Shown: positions 15,202 to 23,178 of the stretch, in pieces
Layout: each line of letters starts with the position of its first letter
Numbering within the stretch: the first letter of the stretch is position 1
From: Bacteroidota bacterium
GTDB taxonomy: Bacteria; Bacteroidota; Bacteroidia; Flavobacteriales_F; PHOS-HE28
Assembly: GCA_963169595.1 (NCBI GenBank)
Contig: CAUJFM010000191.1
Coordinates: forward strand, 1 to 25,565
Direction: 5' to 3'
Length of the DNA: 25,565 nt
Position numbers and translations under genes: made by a program
Notes under the pieces: generated by a model
The model's database searches: none
What the model was told of the DNA's origin: nothing
Seen by the model: the letters and a program-made list of their open reading frames with translations, nothing else

Positions 15202-16629
15202 ATGCGCACCCTCCTTGCCATCCTGCTGTTTGCGGCCGCCAACATCGCGCTGGCGCAGGACTGGGCCCTGCTGAACCCCGCCTACCGGTACAACTACAGC
15301 AACGACGGCACCGACACCATCAGCAACCAGATCCGCGTGTTGGAGGTGGATACGTTGGGGGTGGATAGCTTCAGGTATGAACTGAACAAGACCGCCGAGC
15401 CTTGCTTTGACTCCGGCACTGACTGCGACATCTGCATCGACATTTCCCAGTTCATTCAGGGCGCGTGCCAGATCGGGCCACTGACCTGGCGATTCCTCAC
15501 CCCAGGCGACTTCATCATTCGTCCAAGGGCAGCTCTAAATGAAGAGTGGGTCTTCGATGTCGAGAATGGGACCTTGGGAGTAGTCACGGAACTGGTGGAG
15601 GAACCCATCCTCGGCGTGATGGATTCCGTGCGGACCATGACCACAGCACTGGGAGACACCGTTCGTTGGTCCAAGCACTACGGCATCATCCGTTGGCACG
15701 ATCACAACGGGCCTTCTTACACGCTCATCGGAGTGCATGGTCCCGGGATCGGTCGCTTGGTGCCGTCGCTGCATGACTTTTTCCCATACCAGGCAGGCGA
15801 TGTGTATGAGATCGCGACGACAAGATGGTCACAATATCATGTTTGGTCCACGCAAACCCAACTGACTATACAATCACGTAGCGATCAGACCGGTCAAGTT
15901 CTCTTAAGTGGCTACGCCTTCCAAAGAAGCTCCAGTCCTTCAGGCACGTATTATGGCTCCGGTCCTTACTCTATCGCAATAAACAGCAGTACCTTTCCAA
16001 TGCTTCGTGCATTGCATACTTCACCACAGGATGTTGTTGGTACAGACCCGGACAATTCGTTTTGGGAGCTCCATGGAATTCTATCAATTTTGGCCCATCA
16101 TCGCATTGATAGTGCAGGATACTATATCATCGAATCGAAGGCGATCGAATTTTCGCACCTGTTCCAGATCCTCGACACGCTGGACGAACATTGCATCAGC
16201 GTAGCGGAGACATATACCAATGCCATCGTACACTTCAGCGATCAAGTCGGTCTGCGAGCTTACTTCTCCGGCTTTATCGGCTCTCATGGAGAAGCATTTT
16301 CGTTCATCGGCGGAGTCATCAACGGAGATACGATCGGCCTGGTGAACACCGCAGCATTCTACAACTACGTGGGGATCGAAGATGAAACCCCAAGGCGTCT
16401 ATCCATGTATCCCGATCCAGCGAATGACCGAGTGTCCGTCGACGCCGGGCAAGCAGAAAGGGTCCAATACCGTGTGCTGAACCTATCGGGCCAGCATTTA
16501 CTCGTTGGGACCATCGTTGGAGAAGGACCTCAATGGATCGACGTCAGCGCGCTGGCCGTTGGACCGTATATCATGGAAGTCGCCCTCCCTGAAGGCCCTG
16601 TCCGAGAACGCTTCATCATCGCCCGTTGA
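15202..16629 (+). CDS. Secreted T9SS cargo protein of unknown function, AT-rich interior
   Basis: The protein has 475 residues from the ATG at 15202; upstream in-frame sequence to 14662 overlaps other genes and is dropped. Residues 1-18 are a signal peptide (LLAILLFAAANIALAQ). The body is beta-rich, with four cysteines between about 72 and 90 (CFDSGTDCDICIDISQFIQGAC), and matches no named family. Residues about 398-475 are a T9SS type A sorting domain: LSMYPDPANDRVSV, VQYRVLNLSGQHLL, VSALAVGPYIMEV and a basic end. Composition is unusual: 16081-16140 has 24 G/C of 60 and 15841-15900 has 29 of 60, against 42 of 60 at 17161-17220 in hutU, while both ends of the gene are GC-rich. The middle may be imported or fast-evolving. 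Confidence 0.78.
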   Translation: MRTLLAILLFAAANIALAQDWALLNPAYRYNYSNDGTDTISNQIRVLEVDTLGVDSFRYELNKTAEPCFDSGTDCDICIDISQFIQGACQIGPLTWRFLTPGDFIIRPRAALNEEWVFDVENGTLGVVTELVEEPILGVMDSVRTMTTALGDTVRWSKHYGIIRWHDHNGPSYTLIGVHGPGIGRLVPSLHDFFPYQAGDVYEIATTRWSQYHVWSTQTQLTIQSRSDQTGQVLLSGYAFQRSSSPSGTYYGSGPYSIAINSSTFPMLRALHTSPQDVVGTDPDNSFWELHGILSILAHHRIDSAGYYIIESKAIEFSHLFQILDTLDEHCISVAETYTNAIVHFSDQVGLRAYFSGFIGSHGEAFSFIGGVINGDTIGLVNTAAFYNYVGIEDETPRRLSMYPDPANDRVSVDAGQAERVQYRVLNLSGQHLLVGTIVGEGPQWIDVSALAVGPYIMEVALPEGPVRERFIIAR

Positions 16630-16651
16630 ACCCTTCTCGGGACCGGGCGTT

Positions 16652-16659
16652 TAGCTTTG
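16652..16659 (+). promoter_or_regulatory. Consensus -7 element of hutU
   Basis: TAGCTTTG is a perfect TAnnTTTG, 11 nt before the ATG at 16671. It excludes the in-frame extension to 16626. Confidence 0.6.
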
Positions 16660-16670
16660 CTGAACCCTGT

Positions 16671-18707
<2,037 letters not shown>

Positions 18708-18737
18708 CCTGCCCCCATCGACCATACCAGTTGAACC

Positions 18738-18764
18738 GGAATGCCCGCTCATCGCGGGCATTTC
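18738..18764 (+). terminator. Rho-independent-type terminator after hutU
   Basis: AATGCCCGC (18740-18748) and GCGGGCATT (18754-18762) form a perfect 9-bp stem with loop TCATC. Flanking GG and CC can extend it past one bulge, and a pyrimidine-rich tail (TTTCCATTTCC) follows. It lies 31 bp after the hutU stop. Confidence 0.65.
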
Positions 18765-18787
18765 CATTTCCGGACCTTCCGATCGCC

Positions 18788-18795
18788 TAATTTTC
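18788..18795 (+). promoter_or_regulatory. Housekeeping -7-like element upstream of surface paralogue 1
   Basis: TAATTTTC fits TAnnTTTG except for the last base. The same octamer occurs before paralogue 2 (20974-20981). Its distance to the downstream ECF-like promoter differs between the two genes (23 versus 10 nt), so it is probably a separate, independent promoter. Confidence 0.4.
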
Positions 18796-18818
18796 TGAGC
18801 ATTTCTGCCACCTCACCC

Positions 18819-18844
18819 AACCCGGAGGGTCCGAGACCCGTGTA
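18819..18844 (+). promoter_or_regulatory. Candidate ECF-sigma promoter of surface paralogue 1
   Basis: AACC (18819-18822) is followed after exactly 16 bp by CGTGTA (18839-18844), 35 nt before the ATG. An AAC-type -35, a CGT-type -10 and a 16-bp spacer are what ECF sigma factors commonly recognise. The same parts, spacer and distance to ATG occur before paralogue 2, and CACCCAACC is identical in both. The 26-nt stretch starting at 18837 matches its counterpart at 24 positions. The likely user is the ECF sigma factor encoded at 22615. Confidence 0.5.
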
Positions 18845-18879
18845 GGGAAGTGAACGCCCAACAACCGAACCCCACGCCC

Positions 18880-20898
18880 ATGAAACACACTTTCCGCTCA
18901 CTGCTGCTCGCAGCCGCCTCCCTTTTCGGGCTGGCCGCCTTCGCGCAGCCCATACCGCCCTACCCCATCATGATCACCGGGATGGTGCAGGGATGCATGC
19001 CCAATAGCCAGGTGACCATCGCGTCCATGCCCGGCACGCAACCCGCCTGGAGCTTCACGCTCGACCTGGTGAACTGCGGGTTCGACACGGTGGCCTACAT
19101 GGAGAGCCCCGGCGGCGGCTTCGTGTTCAATGTGCCCTGCAACGGGGCCATGCTCACCGGGGTGGGTCAGTACCAAGTGGGCCCTTCGGGTGCCGACTCC
19201 ATCATGGTTGTCCTGAACTGTGGTGGCAGTGGTACACCCGACTGCCTGGGCGTGCCCGGTGGCACCGCACTTCCCGGCACAGCCTGCACCACCTTCCTCG
19301 GCGTGGATGGTACATGGAACGCCAATTGTGAGTGCATACCGAACGCGTCTTCCTGCCAGGCCTGTTTCACGGTGTTCTCGAATAATCCCTGGACCGCAGG
19401 ATTCATGAACTGCTCCACCGGCAACGCACCGTTCACCTACCAGTGGTGGCTTCCCGATGGCAGCACGGCCACCACACCGAACACGGACTGGGGCTTCTCC
19501 ACTGCAGGTGCATATGGCGTATGCCTGACCATCGCGGATGCCAGTGGCTGTACGAGCGTGGTCTGTGACACCGTGTACGTGGATGCCAATGGTGGAATTT
19601 CCACCAACGCCAATTACTTCGACTGCCTGCAAGTCCCGAACGGACCCAACGTGCCTGGTACGCCATGCGTCAACCCCAACGGATCGACGGGCATCTGGAA
19701 CGCCAACTGCGAGTGCGTTACGAACGCACCGAGCTGCCAGGCCTGCATCGAGCTGGGGCCGGTGATCAACCAGAGCGGCACGGCCATCCCCTTTGCCGTG
19801 CTGGGTGCGAACTGCTCACAGGGCACCGCGCCCTTCACTTACCAGATCAACTGGGGTGATGGCGTGACCAACACCGCTGGAGATCACGTTTATGCTGAAC
19901 CCGGCACCTACGGCGTGTGCATCACCATCGCCGATGCCAGCGGTTGCACCAGCGTGGACTGCGACACCGTGGTGGTGGATGCCAACGGCGGCATCTCGGT
20001 GAACCCGCCCATGGTCTACGACTGCCTGCAGGTGCTCAATGGCCCCAACATGCCCGGCACGCCCTGCACGAACCCGGCCACCGGTGTCACCGGCACGTGG
20101 AGCGCCAACTGTGTCTGTGTGCCCGACACCACGGGCGGTGCCTACGACTGCCTCGGCATGCTGAACGGCAGCAACCTGCCCGGCACACCCTGCTGGACGC
20201 CCGGCACCAACTTCATCGGCGTGTGGGATGCGAACTGCAACTGCAGCAGCGGCGGCGGTCTGCCCTGCCAGGCCGGCTTCTGGGTGATCCAGGCCTATGG
20301 CCAGGACAGCCTGCCCGTGCCCAACGAGGTGTGGGTGTGGAACCTCAGCACCGGCAACGGGGCGCTCTCCTACCTGTGGAACTTCGGTGACGGCACCACC
20401 AGCACCGACCCCTTCCCCACGCACACCTACAGCCAGAACGGCCCCTACCTGCTCTGCCTCACCATCGCCGATGCCAGCGGCTGCACCAGCACCAGCTGCG
20501 ACACCGTCTCCATCGACGAGAACGGCCTGCTGAACGGCATGATGATCGGCGGGCATGTGGAAGTTGACCCCGCGCGCACCGATGGCTTTACGCTGAACGT
20601 GCAGAACCCGATCACCACGAGCATGGCCGAGCTGCAGGACCTCTCCCACGCCGCCATCTGGCCCAACCCCAGCAACGGCGACCTGAACCTGGCCCTGGTG
20701 GCCTCGACCGAAGGCTTGCTTCGCGTGAGCTTCTTCGATGTGAACGGCCGTGAGGTACGCCAGGAGAGCCGGTCGATGAACGCCGGCCGCAGCCAGCATC
20801 GCTTCGATATCGCCCACCTGCCTGCGGGCATCTACACCCTGCGTGCCACCGACCGCCATGGCAGCAGCCTCAGCATCCGGTTCGTGAAAGCGGAGTGA
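18880..20898 (+). CDS. Surface paralogue 1: PKD-like and four-cysteine-module protein with T9SS tail
   Basis: The protein has 672 residues from the ATG at 18880; a GTG ten codons upstream is rejected because it lies in the conserved leader. Residues 1-22 are a signal peptide (MKHTFRSLLLAAASLF to AQ). Residues about 28-115 are an N-terminal beta domain shared with paralogue 2 (TGMVQGCMPNSQVTIASMPGT). Then four-cysteine modules (starts near 121, 248, 381 and 423; consensus DCLxxxNGxxxPGTPC...GxWxANCxC) alternate with three PKD-like domains, each opening CQA and closing in IADASGCTSxxCDT. The last PKD has YLWNFGDGTTSTDPFPTHTYSQNG. Residues about 590-672 are a T9SS type A sorting domain (WPNPSNGDLNLAL, LPAGIYTLRA, IRFVKAE). 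It is probably displayed at the surface and disulfide-rich. A binding or adhesion role is inferred; no catalytic motif is visible. Confidence 0.85.
   Translation: MKHTFRSLLLAAASLFGLAAFAQPIPPYPIMITGMVQGCMPNSQVTIASMPGTQPAWSFTLDLVNCGFDTVAYMESPGGGFVFNVPCNGAMLTGVGQYQVGPSGADSIMVVLNCGGSGTPDCLGVPGGTALPGTACTTFLGVDGTWNANCECIPNASSCQACFTVFSNNPWTAGFMNCSTGNAPFTYQWWLPDGSTATTPNTDWGFSTAGAYGVCLTIADASGCTSVVCDTVYVDANGGISTNANYFDCLQVPNGPNVPGTPCVNPNGSTGIWNANCECVTNAPSCQACIELGPVINQSGTAIPFAVLGANCSQGTAPFTYQINWGDGVTNTAGDHVYAEPGTYGVCITIADASGCTSVDCDTVVVDANGGISVNPPMVYDCLQVLNGPNMPGTPCTNPATGVTGTWSANCVCVPDTTGGAYDCLGMLNGSNLPGTPCWTPGTNFIGVWDANCNCSSGGGLPCQAGFWVIQAYGQDSLPVPNEVWVWNLSTGNGALSYLWNFGDGTTSTDPFPTHTYSQNGPYLLCLTIADASGCTSTSCDTVSIDENGLLNGMMIGGHVEVDPARTDGFTLNVQNPITTSMAELQDLSHAAIWPNPSNGDLNLALVASTEGLLRVSFFDVNGREVRQESRSMNAGRSQHRFDIAHLPAGIYTLRATDRHGSSLSIRFVKAE
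19240..20247 (+). repeat. Four copies of a ~34-residue four-cysteine module
   Basis: Modules lie at 19240-19338, 19621-19719, 20020-20121 and 20146-20247. Each begins DCL, has PGTxC in the middle and ends GxWxANCxC, giving four cysteines in a fixed pattern. The first two are each followed by a PKD-like domain, while the third and fourth stand back to back. A related Bacteroidota pattern (PGTPCDDGxxxT...WxxNCxC) is known from other surface proteins. The PKD ends also repeat at DNA level near 19525, 19921 and 20458 (each encoding TIADASGCTS), so unequal recombination could change the copy number. Confidence 0.8.
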
Positions 20899-20920
20899 TC
20901 CGCCGTCCGAATCCTTCCAG

Positions 20921-20948
20921 AAGCGCCCTGCAGCGATGCGGGGCGCTT
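20921..20948 (+). terminator. Hairpin terminator after surface paralogue 1
   Basis: AAGCGCCCTGCA (20921-20932) pairs with TGCGGGGCGCTT (20937-20948) through 12 bp with one G-U, closed by a GCGA (GNRA-type) tetraloop. It lies 22 bp after the stop codon and separates the two paralogues. It lacks a long T tract, so termination efficiency is uncertain. Confidence 0.6.
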
Positions 20949-20973
20949 CTGCGTTCGGGCGGTCCGATCGGAT

Positions 20974-20981
20974 TAATTTTC
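20974..20981 (+). promoter_or_regulatory. Housekeeping -7-like element upstream of surface paralogue 2
   Basis: TAATTTTC is identical to the element at 18788-18795 and ends 10 nt before the AACC of the ECF-like promoter. Confidence 0.4.
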
Positions 20982-20991
20982 AGACGCACCC

Positions 20992-21017
20992 AACCGATAG
21001 GGATCTGCGCCCGTGTA
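20992..21017 (+). promoter_or_regulatory. Candidate ECF-sigma promoter of surface paralogue 2
   Basis: AACC (20992-20995), a 16-bp spacer and CGTGTA (21012-21017) lie 35 nt before the ATG at 21053, exactly as in paralogue 1. The spacer itself has diverged (sharing little more than AGGG and the CCC before CGT), while both hexamer regions and the following leader are kept. This is the pattern expected of a selected promoter. Confidence 0.5.
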
Positions 21018-21052
21018 TGGGAGTGAACGCCCAACGAACGAAACTTGATCCC

Positions 21053-22555
21053 ATGAAACACGCGATCCGCTCCCTGGCCCTGACCGCCGCCCTTTCGGCC
21101 GGTGTGGCCGCCATGGCCCAATTCCCGTACGAGGTCACCGTATATGGTACGGTGGCCGGCTGCACGCCCAACTCGTTCGTGAACATCGCAACACTGCCCG
21201 GAACTGAACCTGCACAGGATATCGATGTACCGGTGCTGCCACCCACGTGCAGCTTCAGCGTGACGTTGAACATGAATTCCGCGACCGGTGGCTTCATCAT
21301 CAGCACCCCTTGCTTGGGTGCCATCCAAACGGACACCGTGCTCTATGAGACCGATCCGGTATTGGACTCGGCCATGGTGTACGTGGTGTTCAACTGTGGC
21401 GGCACTACACCGGATTGCCTCGGCGTGCCCGGTGGCAGTGCCCTGCCGGGAACACCTTGCACCAGCACTGGCGGCGGGAACGGTATCTGGAACGCGGAAT
21501 GCCAGTGCATCCTCACGAACGGTGATTGCCAGGCCTGCTTTACCGCATCGCAGGCCACCGATGGGAATGGTGACCCGATACCCTTCACCGCGGCATTCAC
21601 GAACTGCTCCAGCGGCGGCACGGGGTCCATCGAGTACATCTGGGACTTCCCCTCCACGGCGATCACCGCTTTCGAGACCAGCTACACCTACAATGGCCCC
21701 GGTGTTTGGGTCGCCTGCCTGAACATGTATGCCGATGGCTGCACCAGCAACCTCTGCGACACCGTGCTGTTCGATGCGAACGGAATGCTGGTGGACGGAC
21801 CGGTCGTGTACGACTGCCTGCAGATCCCCAATGGCCCCAACGTGCCGGGCTCGCCCTGCACCAACCCCGCCACCGGCGCCACCGGCACGTGGAGCGCGAA
21901 TTGCGAGTGCATCACGAACACGACCGGTTGCCAGGCCGGTTTCTGGGTGGTCCAGGCCTACGAGGGCGACAGCCTGAACGGGGAGGTGACGCCCATCCCC
22001 TACGAGCTGTGGGTGTGGAACCTGAGCAACGGCACCAGCCCCTTCCAGTTCCTGTGGAACTTCGGCGACGGCACCACCAGCACCGACGCCTACCCCACCC
22101 ACGTGTACGCCCAGAGCGGCCCCTATGAGCTCTGCCTCACCATGACCGATGCCGCAGGCTGCACCAGCACCAGCTGCGACAGCGTGAGCATTGATGGGAA
22201 TGGTCTGTACGATGGCATGGCCCCGGTGGAGGAGGCCGCCCGCAACGGCTTCACCATCCGCGTGGTGAGCCAGCTGCCCACCGGCATCGCCGACCAGCCC
22301 GCCTTCACCGACACCCGCCTGTGGCCCAACCCGGTGAGCGATGTGCTGAACCTCCGCTTCGACACCAGCCTGCGCGGCAACCTGCCGATGAGCGTGATCG
22401 ATGTGAACGGCCGCGAGGTGCTGGTCGCGAACGCCATGATCACCGACGGGACCAACCAGCTGGAGATCGCCACCGGTGCACTGCCCGCTGGTATGTACAT
22501 GCTGCGCATGGGCAGCGACAACAAGACCATGAGCTTCCGCTTTGTGAAATACTGA
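21053..22555 (+). CDS. Surface paralogue 2: shorter PKD-like/four-cysteine-module protein with T9SS tail
   Basis: The protein has 500 residues from the ATG at 21053. A signal peptide (MKHAIRSLALTAALSAG to MAQ) is followed by the N-terminal beta domain shared with paralogue 1 (YGTVAGCTPNSFVNIATLPGTEP). Two four-cysteine modules (starting at residues 121 and 254) and two PKD-like domains alternate; the second PKD, QFLWNFGDGTTSTDAYPTHVYAQSGPYELCLTM, is nearly identical to the last one of paralogue 1. Residues about 422-500 are a T9SS type A sorting domain (LWPNPVSDVLNLRF, VIDVNGREV, LPAGMYMLRM, FRFVKY). It arose by tandem duplication with one or more module-PKD units gained or lost. The ECF sigma gene begins 59 bp after its stop, across a strong hairpin, so partial read-through could link their expression. 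Confidence 0.85.
   Translation: MKHAIRSLALTAALSAGVAAMAQFPYEVTVYGTVAGCTPNSFVNIATLPGTEPAQDIDVPVLPPTCSFSVTLNMNSATGGFIISTPCLGAIQTDTVLYETDPVLDSAMVYVVFNCGGTTPDCLGVPGGSALPGTPCTSTGGGNGIWNAECQCILTNGDCQACFTASQATDGNGDPIPFTAAFTNCSSGGTGSIEYIWDFPSTAITAFETSYTYNGPGVWVACLNMYADGCTSNLCDTVLFDANGMLVDGPVVYDCLQIPNGPNVPGSPCTNPATGATGTWSANCECITNTTGCQAGFWVVQAYEGDSLNGEVTPIPYELWVWNLSNGTSPFQFLWNFGDGTTSTDAYPTHVYAQSGPYELCLTMTDAAGCTSTSCDSVSIDGNGLYDGMAPVEEAARNGFTIRVVSQLPTGIADQPAFTDTRLWPNPVSDVLNLRFDTSLRGNLPMSVIDVNGREVLVANAMITDGTNQLEIATGALPAGMYMLRMGSDNKTMSFRFVKY
21413..21913 (+). repeat. Two copies of the four-cysteine module in paralogue 2
   Basis: Modules lie at 21413-21511 and 21812-21913, with the same DCL...PGTPC / PGSPC...GxWxAxCxC pattern as in paralogue 1. 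In both proteins the first module starts at residue 121, so the N-terminal domain has kept its length while the repeat region has changed. Confidence 0.8.
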
Positions 22556-22570
22556 TCCGAACCTTGAGCT

Positions 22571-22604
22571 CCGGGGTCGCCCATCGTGCGATGGGCGGCC
22601 CCGG
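22571..22604 (+). terminator. Strong 15-bp hairpin between paralogue 2 and the sigma gene
   Basis: CCGGGGTCGCCCATC (22571-22585) pairs with GATGGGCGGCCCCGG (22590-22604) through 15 bp with a single G-U, around a GTGC loop. It starts 15 bp after the stop of paralogue 2 and ends 10 nt before the sigma start at 22615. No T tract follows. It may be a leaky terminator or attenuator limiting sigma expression, or a stem hindering its translation. Confidence 0.55.
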
Positions 22605-22614
22605 GCACAACGGC

Positions 22615-23178
22615 ATGGTCACCGAAAGCCTCATCGAACGCTGCCTCCGCGAGGAACCCAAGGCGCAGTACGAACTGTACCGCGCCTTGTACGGGCAGAT
22701 GATGGCCATCTGTGGCCGCTACGAACGCAACAAGCAGGATGCCGTGGCCCGCATGAACCAGGGCTTCCTGAAGATCCTGACGAACCTGGACAAACGACGG
22801 CCCGAGGTCCCCTTCGAGCTCTGGACACGACGCATCATGATCAACACGGTGATCGACGAGTTCCGCAAGGAGCGCCAGCGGAAGGCCACCGAAACGCTCG
22901 ATGGCTCCCTGGATGATGGAACACTGGTGGAAGTGAACGACTACCTGCGCCACATGGAGGCCGATGCCTTCGCCGAGCTGCTGCAACGCGTGCCGGACAT
23001 GTCGCGCAAGGTGTTCAACCTCTTCGCCATCGACGGCTTCGGCCACCAGGAGATCGCGCAGATGCTCGGCATCAGTGAAGGCACCTCGAAGTGGCATGTG
23101 GCCCACGCACGCCAGACCCTGCAGAAGGCCATTGCCCAGCTCGCCGGACAGACCACCGCAAAGACCGCCATCCGATGA
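22615..23178 (+). CDS. ECF-type RNA polymerase sigma factor
   Basis: The protein has 187 residues from the ATG at 22615; an ATG at 22591 is possible but lies inside the hairpin. Region sigma2 (about 8-90) contains YELYRALYGQMMAICGRYERN, NQGFLKILTNLDKRRPEVPFELWTRRIMINTVIDEFRKE. Sigma4 (about 125-175) has VPDMSRKVFNLFAIDGFGHQEIAQMLGISEGTSKWHVAHARQTL, a clear helix-turn-helix. There is no sigma1.1 or sigma3, as in ECF factors. The usual acidic ED before the QxxF motif is replaced by VARM, and the FRGEGSF-type segment by RRPEVPF, so it belongs to a divergent subgroup. Its stop overlaps the next start as ATGA, the arrangement expected of a sigma/anti-sigma pair. Probable targets are the two upstream surface genes. 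Confidence 0.9.
   Translation: MVTESLIERCLREEPKAQYELYRALYGQMMAICGRYERNKQDAVARMNQGFLKILTNLDKRRPEVPFELWTRRIMINTVIDEFRKERQRKATETLDGSLDDGTLVEVNDYLRHMEADAFAELLQRVPDMSRKVFNLFAIDGFGHQEIAQMLGISEGTSKWHVAHARQTLQKAIAQLAGQTTAKTAIR

Noticed and set aside
22560..22590. AACC at 22560 with CGTGCG at 22585 as an ECF promoter of the sigma gene
   Set aside because: The spacer is 21 bp rather than 16 and the -10 differs (CGTGCG); these bases belong to the hairpin.
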